64,000 bases of DNA from Salticus scenicus (Eukaryota > Arthropoda > Arachnida > Araneae > Salticidae), in the NCBI GenBank assembly GCA_963930645.1, contig OZ005648.1, positions 248,721,436 through 248,785,435 of the forward strand, in the 5' to 3' direction. Shown piece after piece: positions 35,375 to 47,160 of this stretch (position 1 is its first letter; every line of letters begins with the position of its first letter). Position numbers and translations under genes: made by a program. The notes under the pieces were generated by a model. The model was not told where the DNA came from. It searched no databases and worked only from the letters and a program-made list of their open reading frames with translations.

Positions 35375-35861
35375 TAATAACTGAATAAAAAACCACAACG
35401 CCTAGACGTATCTTCACCACAGAAATGTAAACATCTTTTCTTCGAAACCACGAACGAGAGGCGTAGCCAGATAAAGGGTGTGTCAAAGAGGAAAATCGGC
35501 ACAAATTTGTAAAATTTTTGGACTTTCTTTGCAAATTTAATTGATTTAAAATTTTATTAAAATACAGGATTTTTTTCCGCATTGAATTAAACTCTTTGAG
35601 ATTGACGCAGCTTTTTAAATTCTGTTTTAAAAAATTGAAAGAGTTTTTTATAAGCCATTTAATGCATCAACCCAAATATTGCAATAAAACAGCTTTCTTA
35701 AAAAACAACTGTTATTTTTTCATAAAATCTACAAAAGCTGCGTCAGTTTACGAAATGAGAGTAATCCAATAAAAAAAACCGCATCTCAATCAATTAATAT
35801 GTCACTGTTTTAAGTGCAAAGAAAGTTTTACATAGGATAACATTGGATTTTAGAAAAGGAA
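35085..35861. other. AT-rich DNA with (AAT)n
   Basis: An (AAT)n microsatellite lies at 35344-35370. An 82-codon frame (35136-35384) ends in a poly-Asn run from this microsatellite and has no recognisable domain. From about 35475, AAAGGGTGTGTCAAAGAGG may mark the end of a decayed transposon continuing to 35987. Confidence 0.45.
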
Positions 35862-35987
35862 ATGCTGAGTGAAGAGGGCCCTTAAGTCATTCAACGCCGC
35901 AACACCTCCTCCGTACACCACACTTTTTAAGCGGTCCCATAACCAGAAATCGCACGGATTTAGATCCGGCGAACGTGGTGGCCATGG
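35862..35987 (-). pseudogene. Transposase fragment with SPDLNPCDF motif
   Basis: A stop-free minus-strand stretch of about 42 codons reads PWPPRSPDLNPCDFWLW then DRLKSVVYGGG. This is the block around the third catalytic acidic residue of mariner/IS630-like transposases with an Asp at that position (PDLNPCD). Nothing of the N-terminal two thirds is seen nearby. It shares the LRALFT-type tail with the fragment at 26076-26205, so both likely come from one family. Confidence 0.85.
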
Positions 35988-35999
35988 ATTATGAAATGG

Positions 36000-37290
36000 A
36001 TTACAGAATTTATAAAATATACAGTATTTAAGTTGACTTTAATTTAGCATTAAACGTGATATGATATTGTATTTATCATCATAAAATAACTGTTTAAAAA
36101 TTTATAACATACGGACTATATCAAATCAAATTCTTTTTCCTAAATAACATATTTTTATAAATGAAAAATTCCTTTATGTATCTCAAAAAATTAATTTAAT
36201 ACAACTTGACCCTACTAAGTATGTAGAATTATTCATAAATTTATTTTATATTTTAGTAAAAGTAAGTTTACTTATGAGAGAATTTTTATGTGTGATAAAA
36301 TTGCACAGTCATAAAATGCAATTTCACAAAAATGGAATGTTAAGAATTTACGATTATTGAAATTCATTTAATGCTGTATAAATATTTCATTGGTTAGTTG
36401 CTTGAGAAACAAAATAAATAAAATAGTGAATCAGTGTAATAAAGAAATAATTTAAATCATTATTTCGTTCTTTTTCTTTTTCTTTTTCTTTTTATTTCAT
36501 TATATTGTAGTTTATGTCAATGTCACATTTATTTACCATCTAGAGAAACTTTGTATAACACGAGTAATTCAACAAAATGAATATATCATAATTTTTTCTA
36601 TGATATATATTTAATAATATATGTGTAGATTTTTTTTTTTTTCTTTCTTAAAAATCTTTCTAATTTTGCTTTTGATCTCGGAACAATCCAAAGACTCCAA
36701 AACAATCGGACTCCAGAAAAGTCTTAAGTTTTACTACATATATTTCATCAAGATTCATTATACGTAGTAAAAGCCAAGCAACAGATACAAGATCACTGAA
36801 ACCACATAGACTAATAAGAATGAATATTTTTTTTTTTATGTTTAAGATTTATAAAGTAAAACTTCTTAAGGATCCAGATCCAGTGACATAAAACACTATC
36901 GCAAAACTTCACAACGCTACAAGAATACATAATTTTAATAATTAAATAGTAAGTTACAGTTTGAAAAAAATAGGTAAATAAATAATACAAATTGTAAGAG
37001 CGCAAATGCAGCTATAAACAAAGTGTATTATAATATGAGTGTGTGTATAAAAAATTATATAAGAATAAAATTTACATTGAACAAAAGGAAACCACTTAAA
37101 AACATTTTTTTTTTCATTGAATATTTTTATTATTATATTGATAATATCTTACTATTTCATAAGATCCGATTGAATTTAATTTCATTCTTTTGTTACAAAA
37201 TCATTTCACTTGCACCTCAACTTCGAATTATCAGCTTTAATGTAAAAAATCTCAAACTTCTCATACATGTCTTTAATTGAGATTTCGTAG
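36000..37290. other. AT-rich DNA, no recognised feature
   Basis: Short A/T homopolymers and CTTTTT-type repeats (36468-36495) only. Several 60-85 codon frames are AT-driven and lack features. Confidence 0.5.
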
Positions 37291-37294
37291 CTAA

Positions 37295-37475
37295 AATCTT
37301 CTTCATCAACCCCCGAAGCTTTCGGTGATGAAACACGGAGATCAGGTTTCAGAATTACTTACTAACATCTGATCGATCAAGTGAGTAATTAGAGAGCTTC
37401 TCCTTTAAAGAGGGAAGCATTAAGCCGATTTAAGCGGTTTAATTAAGCCAATTTTCACTCCTCCTCTGTTGTTTC
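37295..37475. promoter_or_regulatory. Candidate regulatory block rich in homeodomain words
   Basis: About 180 bp of balanced composition contains GAGTAATTAGAGAG, GATTTAAGCGGTTTAATTAA and CTGATCGATCAAG. These include TAATTA homeodomain cores and an NK2-like TTAAGCGG. All frames are broken and there are no repeat ends. This is the densest homeodomain-type cluster in the window. Confidence 0.35.
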
Positions 37476-37713
37476 GCTATTATCTTTTATTTATTTTTTA
37501 AACACGTGACGTTACTGGATATGTTACATTTGAGCCATTTATTCAAAGACACGAAGTGGAAATGAGAACATAAATCATTTATTTTTGTATTTATACGATG
37601 CTTTATAATAGTGGAATGTGCTTTTGCTATTGCATTTTACTTTTGGAATTTTATTTATTTTATTTTATTTATTTATTTATTTATTATTATTATTATTTTA
37701 ATATATGCTCGTT

Positions 37714-38233
37714 TTAACCAGTTAACGCCCGAATTAATTTTTCAAAATATTATTAGCTGATTATTTCACTTCTAAATTAATATAGACAACTGACAGTAAA
37801 AAAAATTTAACTTAAACAATTCTTCTGATAGTTTTAAATTTAAAGCCTATCCTCATTTATTGACGTTTAGTTTTCTAGTGAGAAAACTTCGAGATAGAAA
37901 AACTTTGAGATAACAGATTAATTTACTATTATATGTTGACAAAGATCTCGAAAGTAAAGTATTATAATATATATTATTATTCAACTTGATTTAAGTTAGT
38001 ATACCTGCGCAAAAAGAAAATATATGTGCGACGAATGAAAAATCATAAAATTACTATCCAATAAATTATAAAATAATAATTAATAGTGGGCACATAAAAC
38101 TATCAGGGATCATTTAGAGTGACGCTATAAACTGTCACTGAAAAGCAGAAATCATCCCAAGAAACCACAAAAAATATATGTGCCATATTATAAGCTGTCC
38201 TCAAATGAGGACACGGGCGCTGACGGGTTTTAA
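37714..38233. mobile_element. piggyBac-like MITE, copy 1
   Basis: TTAA (37714-37717) precedes CCAGTTAACGCCCGAATTAA, and TTAA (about 38230-38233) follows GGACACGGGCGCTGACGGGT. It is about 85-90% alike to the element at 45825-46330 throughout. TTAA targets and CCCGTTA inverted ends indicate a piggyBac-type non-autonomous element of about 510 bp. Confidence 0.85.
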
Positions 38234-38239
38234 TTTTAT

Positions 38240-39090
38240 TTATTTACTTATTTTACGAAAGTGACATTTGTAAAAATTACGATAAGTCTCGATTATTTAA
38301 GATTTCTTGGCCTAAGTACTTCCATTACCATACCTACTCCAATATATTTTATTTGGTCAAATTTGAGTATATTTTTCTATCTGATATTTTCAGTCATTTT
38401 ATTTAAAATATTCTCTTTTTATGAATATATTGATAGCTTCTGTTTCACAAATTTTCTCATCTTAATGATATATATGACCTAATAATTTCTCTTCCAAAAG
38501 TATTGTAATAGCATGATCATGATCGAAAATTATCAAAAGTATATATGCAGTAGTTTCACAAAACTATCCTAACAGATCCTGTTCTATTATACGAATAAAT
38601 ATATCCAGTATCCTGGTCCATTTGAGTTAGATAATCATGCAATTTTTAGTAATGGAAGGATTAAATATAAATTTGGTCCACTTCAAACAAACACATTCAA
38701 AGAAATAGTTAGAATGTAGTAAAATGTATCCTGATTATATTAGTCTTTTATGATAAAGAATAAAAGATTCCCAACCTGCAATCTGTTTTTTTTTTTTTTT
38801 TTAAACCTGTAACAATTGGTTATGATCTAAATAATTAAGCATTACTTTTCATCAGACAATATCCTTCATAAGAATTATCCTTTATCTGCGGAGAGAAAAC
38901 ATCAACATTTTTCACACTGCATTCGAGGCTACGATTATTAGTATGATAAAGAGTGATTATTAATTATTTGGATCCGACATAGTGTAGGTGCTCCAGTGAT
39001 TGGCATGATCCAGTATTTGACATCCATCCCGAAATAATTAATAAATAAGAAAAATAATAAAATCATATATTTTACATACAAGAATTTTAA
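38240..39090. other. AT-rich DNA, no recognised feature
   Basis: A T-run lies near 38787-38803. No gene or transposon boundary is seen. The stretch from 38985 (GGTGCTCCAGTGATTGG) shows faint similarity to the 54-bp repeat that follows. Confidence 0.45.
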
Positions 39091-39097
39091 CATTTTA

Positions 39098-39235
39098 TGT
39101 CAAACACTGGAGCATAGGGTGCTAATAACTGGTAAAATGAATAATTAGCAGTGTCAAACACTGGAACATAGGGTGCCAATTAGTGATAAGATGAAAAATT
39201 GGCAGTGTCAATTACTGGAACATTGAGTGGGTGTC
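39098..39235. repeat. ~54-bp tandem repeat, three copies
   Basis: Units begin at GTCAAACACTGGAGCATAGG near 39100, GTCAAACACTGGAACATAGG near 39153 and GTCAATTACTGGAACATTGA near 39207. Each ends in an ATGAATAATTAGCAG-like segment. Confidence 0.8.
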
Positions 39236-39366
39236 AAATAAAAATTCATAAAAAAGATTAGAGATTGCTCTAAAAGTGTCAATCACTAGTACAGTTACCC
39301 TAGTTGTTGCGTTTTTTTTATTTTTTTTATGGAAAATTTCCTAACAAAGTTCATATGCTTTTTCAG

Positions 39367-39427
39367 ATCTGGAACACACGTAAAGGTGAATCCTAGACCG
39401 CCGAAGATTGCCCTGCCCACTGTGTAG
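39367..39427 (+). CDS. Candidate terminal exon of an unidentified host gene
   Basis: An acceptor-like TTCATATGCTTTTTCAG (AG at 39365-39366) is followed by one base and then 19 codons reading SGTHVKVNPRPPKIALPTV and a TAG at 39425-39427. The segment is strikingly less AT-rich than its surroundings and is the best coding-like block outside transposons. It ends in a PTV tail. A poly-A signal AATAAA follows at 39544-39549, consistent with a short 3' UTR. The peptide core resembles that of the candidate exon at 3977-4021. No family is recognised, and upstream exons were not found. Confidence 0.4.
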
Positions 39428-39429
39428 TT

Positions 39430-40219
39430 CCAGCGAGACGTTAAATCCACTCACCTTCATCTCTCTTCTTCAAATATTTATAATGTTTATCATTGTAAAT
39501 CAATATAAAAACGATACTTTTTGAATAATCAAAGACAAAATTAAATAAATATGTTTTGAATAAGAAGAAGCATATGTATAAAGTGGGATGCAATTTCCTT
39601 CCTTATAGGTCGAGATATAAATATAAAGCACATTTCGAAAGGGTGATATTGCAAGGCTATTGTTGGGCGATATTCACTGAAGTTATACTTTTGTATATTT
39701 CAAATTGTCTGGTGTGATTTCATTTCGTAAAAACCTGATATATAATTGTTTGGAAAGTAGGGATATTATTATTATGAATTTTTCCTAAATGATTTAAAAA
39801 TAAATCTTTGTATAAACTAGTATTCATGAAAAAAATATATAGCAGTGTTACAAATAATTATAACTCATTGTAATTAAAGTGTTACACGGATTTCAGTTAA
39901 GGAAATATTTAATTTCTTAAAAGTGTTCTTTTTCCTCGCTTATTTTACTGAAAACAAATTTCGTGAAATAATTCAGCTGCATAAAATTTCAAACTGTAAA
40001 TTTAGAGCTTCCATGTTAATGTGTGTGATATTTACAACGGAATTGATTGAAATACTAGTTGGTTTAGATTTGGAAACAGCATGATTACATCTTGCATACA
40101 ATAATTAAATTCCCCCCCCCCCCCCAATAATTTGATTGAAATATTATCGTAGAGAACTTTTGTTTTGGTAACAGGAGTCTGTTCATATCGAAAGTTTACT
40201 TATAAACATATTTTATATT
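39430..40219. other. AT-rich DNA, possible 3' UTR then no feature
   Basis: If the exon at 39367 is real, about 39428-39570 would be its 3' UTR. A C-run lies at 40112-40125. No other feature is seen. Confidence 0.4.
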
Positions 40220-41035
40220 CTTTCTATAACTACATGAACAAATATATTTGTTTGAATTAAGAACTCAGGTAAAAACAGAACTTTTTAATAGTAAACGCAA
40301 AAATTCCACGAACGGAGTATATTCATTCAAGAACATCTTGCATATATACACTCTTTTCAATAGCAAAACAAAGCATTGTACAAAAGACTACCGAAAATAA
40401 TACAGATCTATTGCTTTTGTAATTATACGGATAAAGAATTTTATTTTATTAAAAAAAAATCGCTTAAAAAACTACTTAACTGTAAAATAATAATTTTTAA
40501 ATGAATTAGTTGTACTCTATATATGAAAAAAATAAAAATAAAGTACTTAAAATATTTTGCTAATCGCATATTGAAAATGATAATTTGGTAGAGTAGAAAT
40601 ATCTTTTCTTGAAGAATTCTAATTAACTACTTAGCTTGGGAAAGAATGTGTGTTTCTTTCTGTGTAATCACATTGTTGCTCTAGCAAAGTAAATGTAATG
40701 CTTGTAGTGAATTCAGTATGACTTGAAATAGCAAACTCTTTATTGTGAAAAACTTCTCGGCAGCTGGAAAAAAGACAATAAGCTAAGTTAAGCATTTTTA
40801 TCATCCTTATTTTCCCCTAACGTTTTTTCCTTTTTATATAGCAAATAATAATAATAATAAAAAAAATCATGTGCCTTTTTTCTATTTGCTATACGAGCCT
40901 TGTGTTTAAAAAGTTAATGCTGATCTAATATTTTAGTAAACACATGAACAAATAAATTTATTTGAAGCTCAGTTTTAATTGATTATTTAATGGTCATACA
41001 TAAATTATTACATGATTTGACTGTACTCAATCTAA

Positions 41036-42305
41036 ATAATCTGGTTTTTTCACTCACACGACTTTCTCTTAACCTAAAATTTAAAACTATAAATAAAGAT
41101 TCGAGATTAACCGGTAAGATAACGAGTACTATTATGCAAACCTATGTTAAAACAATTCAAATTAGGCTTTGAAACAGTTTTATTTGACAAATAATTCTAT
41201 GTGAGGGGGGCTATCGCCCTCCTCAACCCCCCCCCCGTTTCATTATTGTACCTGCATTTCTATAGAATTCAAATTAGTTTTTAAATTCAAAAGTTCATTT
41301 AAAATTATTCAGATAACTTTCACACGCAACATTCCATGAAACTTATCAATCTTCATCAAACTTTTCTAGTAACAAACGTATTAACTTCAAAATACAGCAT
41401 TTGAATCTCCTAAAATTATTTCTTTTTAATTTATTCTAACAGACACACAAAGATAAAACGTTAAAAACTTGACTTCGGCATTCAAGAAGACTCGAAACGG
41501 GTAAATATACAAAAAACAAAGCGATGAATATTTAGCTTAAAAACATACATTATTTACCATATGGTTAAGAGGAATTAATTTCAGTTCCTGAGCAGCTTTC
41601 CTGGACGTGGTAAAATATTATAGTTAAGCACTTTCACTAACAATAAAAAAGCGTGTTATGGCTTAAATATTGGCAGCCTTGTATATTTTCTGAAAGTTAT
41701 GTACACATCACATGGTGCACATAAATATAATCCTATATTAATAACACACAGCACAAGCTGAAATAACTGTCATCAATTTTCAAGCATTGTCGCACTATAA
41801 TCTAGTTCTTCTGTGTAGCTCTGTAAACGTACTGTGAACGATTCCTATACCATATTCTATATGAAACATGTTTTTACCCGCATAAAAATATATACTATAT
41901 TCGTTTCATTTGGTTTAGTGCAGTCTATAGACGTTAAACTCTACTTACCTGCAATTTCGCCCGTAGACGTAATGTATTTGAATTCTCTTCGGTGCCCCTG
42001 TACACGAGCCAACTGCTTGATCTCAACGAAAAGTTTGGTGTAGCATCCCTATATGATACACATTTACAATACCAAGTTTGGACTTTCTGCTATAATTTGT
42101 TTTTGAGATTATGCTGATAACAGACAGACACACAGACTAACAGACACACAGATAGACACACAGACAAACAGACCAACCGCTAAAAAAAAGGTTTTTTGGT
42201 TCAGGGGACCTCAAAACGTGTAAATATAACAAAAATTCAATTTCAAAAATTTGACCCAAAAACAATTTTTTATTTACCTTATGGGTAAGAGAAAGTAAAA
42301 AGTTG
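41036..42305 (+). mobile_element. HINE-like repeat, complete, ACTTTCTCTTACC lineage
   Basis: The 5' end is CTGGTTTTTTCACTCACACG then ACTTTCTCTTAACC. The middle has GAGGGGGGCTATCGCCCTCC (41201) and a TTAGTGCAGTCTATAGACG word. Then come (ACAGACACAC)n (42120-42175) and the core GGGACCTCAAAACGTGTAAA. The 3' end is ACCTTATGGGTAAGAGAAAG (42277-42296). The GGTAAGAGAAAG at the end is the reverse complement of the 5' arm. Short open frames at 40990 and 41834 are accidental. Confidence 0.9.
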
Positions 42306-42653
42306 AAAAAAAATATGTCCTTTTCAGTAATTCCAATGGTAACTATATCAAACTAAATGTGTTGTAATATTTCTATTGAATTTGAAATAGTAAATTTTTT
42401 ATTCTGAACAAACTCTCGAGAACAGAAGACAATAAGCTAGACTAAGAATTTTTTATTATTCTTATTTTTTTCTTCTTTGTATGACTAATAAAAAATTAAC
42501 ATGTACATTTCTTTCCATTAATCATACAAAACATTGTGTAGAAAACTACAGAAAATGAAGGTGATCTATTATTTTTTTTATCACATGAACAAGCAAATTT
42601 CTTTAATTAAAAACCCAGCTTATAATAACTATTCCAGGAATTGACAATACTTA

Positions 42654-42655
<2 letters not shown>

Positions 42656-42692
<37 letters not shown>
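42656..42692. repeat. (AAT)n microsatellite
   Basis: About 12 uninterrupted AAT units. Confidence 0.95.
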
Positions 42693-42693
<1 letters not shown>

Positions 42694-42819
42694 GAAAAAA
42701 ATGTTCTTAAATTTTCATTTTGTTAATAGGGAGAATCATAATCTGATAGGGTACAAATATATTTAGCTGGAAAAAGGCTTAATTAATTACTTATCTGAAA
42801 AAAAAAAAAAAAAAAAAAA

Positions 42820-43838
42820 TCTGCAGTGACTGTGATTTCACTCGACTTTCCGAACATTAAGTAATTAAGAGTAGTATAAATAAATTAAAATAAGACAAGT
42901 CGTTAAATAAACAAAAGTGAGAATTATAACAGAGCGTTTTAGTATTTTACTCCATTGTTTAATTTTATGGTATTGCACGTCAAATAATTGGAGCCCATAG
43001 ATCATAATGATAAAAAAATTTTCGTTGTATCCGTGTAAAAATCTATAAAGGCTAGACTCGCCAAAATCCAGTTCGTGGGACTGTGACCTATAATATGTAT
43101 ATAAATTTTCAGCTCAATCGGATAAGACTTTCAGAAGATATCGCACTTTAAAAAATTGGAGCGTATAAACAACAATGATAAATATTTTTCTCTGTGTCCT
43201 TGTAAAAAAAACTATAAGTGCTGCATTGTCCAAAATTTATATAGTTAGTGTGGCGGTGATCTATAGCATGTATATAAACTTTCAGCTCAATCGTTTATGG
43301 TGTTTAAACGCTATCGCACTTTAAAAATTTGAACCAATAGGGAATAATGATAAAGAATGTTTCGTTGTATCTCTGTAAAAAATCAATACGTGCTAGACTC
43401 ATCAAAATCTGTGCATTACATGTAACGGTAACCTATAACATATGTATACATTTCCAGCTCAATCAAATAAGGCGTTGTCGCACTTTAAAATATTTGGGCC
43501 CATATAGACCGTAATGATAAAAAAAAAATTTTCTTTGTGTCCCCGTAAAAACACCATACGTGCTGGATTCACCAAAATCAATAAGGTTCGTGCTACGGTG
43601 ATTTATAACATGCGTACTAACTTTCAGATCATTCGAACAAAGCGTTTAGATGTTATTGTGTTCACTGACATAGATACACACACACACATATTATATATAT
43701 AGATACATACACCACCGTAAAAACAGCACATATGAACTCAGGGGACCTTAAAACTTGTAGAAACACCAAAATTTCAAAGTCAGATTTCTCACATGATTGC
43801 AATACTTTCCTTACATACGTACGTTAATAAAGTAAAAA
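42820..43838 (+). mobile_element. HINE-like repeat, complete, ACTTTCCG lineage
   Basis: The 5' end has CAGTGACTGTGATTTCACTC then GACTTTCCGAACATTAAG. The middle is a tandem array (42988-43640) followed by ATACACACACACACA and the core GGGGACCTTAAAACTTGTAG. The 3' end is ACTTTCCTTACATACG...AATAAAGTA (43803-43832). Comparison with the first unit of the surrounding block gives an unoccupied version of the site (near 40625-40640). Confidence 0.85.
42988..43640 (+). repeat. ~168-bp internal tandem array, four units
   Basis: Units start near 42988, 43158, 43330 and 43494 with ATTGGAGCCCATAGATCATA-like sequence. Each contains TCCGTGTAAAAATCTATA-like, CACCAAAATC-like, TATAAATTTTCAGCTCAATC-like and TATCGCACTTTAAAA words. 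The units are roughly 70-75% alike. Confidence 0.85.
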
Positions 43839-44034
43839 GCGGGAAAAAATGGATGTCTTTCTTAGTAATCACAGTGTTAACTGTAGCAATGTAAATGTGT
43901 CATAATACTTCTACTGAATTTAGTATGTCTTGAAACAGTAAACTCTTTATTGTGAACAACTTCTCGACAGCGGAAGAAAGGCAATAAGCTAGGTTAAGCA
44001 TTTTCATTATACTTATTCTCCCCTCACTTTACCC

Positions 44035-44300
44035 TCATTTATAACCGCATCGTAATGAAACTTTCTGCTGCGATGTGAATTATGAAGGTTGTTTTATTGC
44101 TGATCTTTAACCGTAACTTGTAGCCATTATTTTGTCGCTGTGACATAATGTGATAAAACAAGGAAAATATTCTATGAAAGAAATAACTGTGAAAGAAAAA
44201 AAAAAAAAAGTAATAAATAAATGAGTTTCATAATGATAATAATGATGTTTGAACGTCTTATCTGAGATGATAAATGCGGCATTTAATAGAAATTATGCGC
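44035..44300. promoter_or_regulatory. Weak candidate regulatory block
   Basis: The block contains CATTTATAACCGCATCG, CTTATCTGAGATGATAAATG (paired GATA words) and CATTTAATAGAAATTATGCG. Composition is a little more balanced than the flanks. No coding frame. Confidence 0.2.
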
Positions 44301-45050
44301 TCGTTTTAAAAATGTATTTCCTTAGGATAATTATGGGGTAATGGGAATATATGTAAGTTGACCAAAGCATAAAATAGAAAAATGATTAAGTATGTTGTAA
44401 AATAAAGAGAAAAAGTTTTTTTTTTCCTCTTCCCGAAGCGCATCTTTAGCGATAAATATGATTAATATTTTTTATGCGTTTACAATATATATTATTATTG
44501 CTTATCTGGCCGGGAATAATACATTATTTTTACCACAAAATAACTTAAATGTAGATTATGGAAATTTAAACTAGTATTTTTTTTAACGTATGTAGAGATA
44601 AAAATATCACATTCTGGCTCATATATATATAAATAACAATGAAAAAAAAATCTCTATGCATTTATATTTTGCTGTATTCCTAGCCAATAAGTATTGATGA
44701 TAAGCCAGTATTTTTCCTGGGGTGATTATTAAGCCAAAACAGATTTTAAAATAAATTACATTTAAAATTTATTAAATAATAATATTGACAAAAAAAAAAA
44801 AAAAAGTGCTTCATAAGTTCCTACAAATTTTAAAAAATCATAATAAAAGAAGTAATGCTCAGGAAAAATCTCGGTTTTCGGTTACATGATTAGAGGAACA
44901 TTGGATTCCCCCCCCCCCCCATACATTAATATATAAAACTAACTGAAAAAAGACGCTCAATCGTCCTACTGAGACGCTTTGTACAAATCAGGTTAGTACT
45001 AAAACAGGTGGCATGCTATCGTTACCCGATCGAGTATTTGAATTTAAACA
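44301..45050. other. AT-rich DNA, no recognised feature
   Basis: A C-run at about 44909-44921 and scattered A-runs. No gene. A segment from 45050 onward (GGGAATCCACAACTGTTGCA) belongs to a repeat block also present at 52205 and 52850. Confidence 0.45.
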
Positions 45051-45341
45051 TTTTTAGGAGAATGGGGAATCCACAACTGTTGCATGTCAGCATGCTACAC
45101 ACAGCTGTAAAGGTATAGTGATGTGTCTTACTTGCAGGGGCCGCTTTACAATTTTGGCGGCCCTAAGCAATAGATTTTTGGCGGCCTCCCTCTAATAGAT
45201 ATTATGCCAGGGCAGCTTATAGATTTCATGTGACACATCTTCTCACTGTGATCCCCCCCCCCCCTCCTTCCTTATGAAAGAAAAAGCTACTATATTAAGA
45301 TTCAACATGTTCTAATATTATAAGTTAATATAAATTTAAAT

Positions 45342-45377
<36 letters not shown>

Positions 45378-45820
45378 TAAAAATTGAATTGGATCCAGCA
45401 TATTTAGAAATAAGAAAAAATGAACAAGTTAAATCAAACCTTTAGCTTTTCTAACTGACTGCGCTAAACGTTCGATGGGAAAATGCTTTAAAATTTCTGT
45501 TCATACTAATCTCCCTTCTCTACATGACATCGCACGTATTGATGTACAATGAAACTACTGTACATCAATACTGTTATATCTGTACTTGTACTCATATACC
45601 ATGTACAGCTTGTACCATAAACTGTTTGGCCGAAAATTTTAGTAAAAAAGTATTACAATGGAAGGAAAAAGAAAATTTTTGAATGTCCAGAAGAAAAGGG
45701 AATTTGAAATCCGTCATTCCCTCAACCATTGCTTAGCTATCAGATTGCGGCATTGCATCACAAAACGGAGTGAATAATAATAATAATAATATATTACTGT
45801 TATTTTTATTTATTTATTTT

Positions 45821-46334
45821 TTAACCCGTTAACGCCCGAATTAATTTTGCAAAATACTATTAGCTGATTATTTCACTTCTAAATTAATATAGACAACTGA
45901 CAGTAAAATATATTAACTTAAACAATTCTTCTGATAGTTTTAAATTTAAAGCCTATCCTCATTTATTGACGTTTAGTGATCTAGTGAGAAAATTTCGCGA
46001 TAAAAAAACTTTGAGACAACAGATTAATTTCCTATTATATGTTGACTAAGATCTCGAAAGTAAAATATTATAATAAATATTATTATTAAACTTGATTTAA
46101 ATTAGTATACCTGCGAAAAAGCAAATATAGGTGCGACGAATGAAAAATCATAAAATGACTATCCAATTTATGAAATAATAATTAATAGTAGGCACATAAA
46201 ACTTTCAGGGATCATTTAGAGTGACGCTATAAACTGTCACTAAAAAGAAGAAATTATTCCAAGAAACCACAAAAAATATACGTGCCATTTTATTAGCTGT
46301 CCTCAAATGAGGACACTGGGCACTAACGGGTTAA
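45821..46334. mobile_element. piggyBac-like MITE, copy 2
   Basis: TTAA at 45821-45824 and 46331-46334 flanks a 506-bp body beginning CCCGTTAACGCCCGAATTAA and ending CACTGGGCACTAACGGG. The inverted ends share CCCGTTA. It is closely related to 37714-38233 and has no coding capacity. It lies inside the hAT-like element. Confidence 0.92.
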
Positions 46335-47160
46335 ATTAGTTATTATTTTTATTATAATTTTAATCCTTCCATAATAAATGATAATTTTACATTAAACCAG
46401 ATGGTAACAAGAACTCGTTCCATTCTTTAAACAAGAACGAAAAATCCTTTGGTTCGCGTAGGCTATTAATATTTTCCAACTATACGTACTTGTTGCCTTC
46501 TTTACCCTTTAATGTATTTTGCCTACGTTATTATACAATGGAAAAAAATACAGATAGACAAACTAACTGAATTCATAATCATTCCAAATCATTGTTGAAA
46601 AGTGTTAAAAAACCTTAACACAAACGAGAATGCGGTTCTAGCAATTTCCAATTGCAGCTCTTAAGCTCTTATAATGTGTTTGAATATTTTGGTGTGATCC
46701 TGTAAATCTTAATGCTAAGCATACCATATTCTACAGATTCTCTTTTTTTTAATCATATGAATAATAAATCTAAATTTTAATACAACTTTCGTAGTACAAA
46801 GTTTTTTAAATGTGATTTATAAAAATACATCTCATAGAAAGCAATTAACTGTCATTCTTTTGGGTGTCCCTGTACACAAGCTAGCTACCCTATTTCTGCC
46901 ATTTTAAACAGCGAACATTAGCTACGGTCGTGCTGACAAACCGAAGTCGTCAACATTTTAAAACTTTATTGAAAAGTGTTAAAAAGGCTTTCCCTTTCAC
47001 TTTTGCTTGAACTCAATGTATACGTGAAATAAAATTTTTATTAATTCGCTTCTCAGTGGATTGGTGTCAGCTATTATTAATTGCAAACTAATAACTTTTA
47101 AATACGATTACGAAGCCTTTTCATTCATAAACAAGCGACATAATTAGGTATTCTTATTTA

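Larger units (their letters stand above)
40220..44030. repeat. Degenerate long tandem block, three units
   Basis: Shared words recur in the same order. CATGAACAAATA-type words lie near 40231, 40944 and 42582. GAATT(C/T)AGTATG(A/T)CTTGAAA lies near 40710, 42362 and 43917. AATAAGCTA(A/G)GTTAAGCATTTT lies near 40780, 42430 and 43987. AATTAACTACTTAGC/AATTAATTACTTATC lies near 40620 and 42781. The first unit is about 710 bp. The second and third each contain a HINE-like insertion (41036-42305 and 42820-43838). Confidence 0.7.

Noticed and set aside
35136..35384. 82-codon frame ending in poly-Asn
   Set aside because: The Asn run is the (AAT)n microsatellite, and the rest has no recognisable motif.
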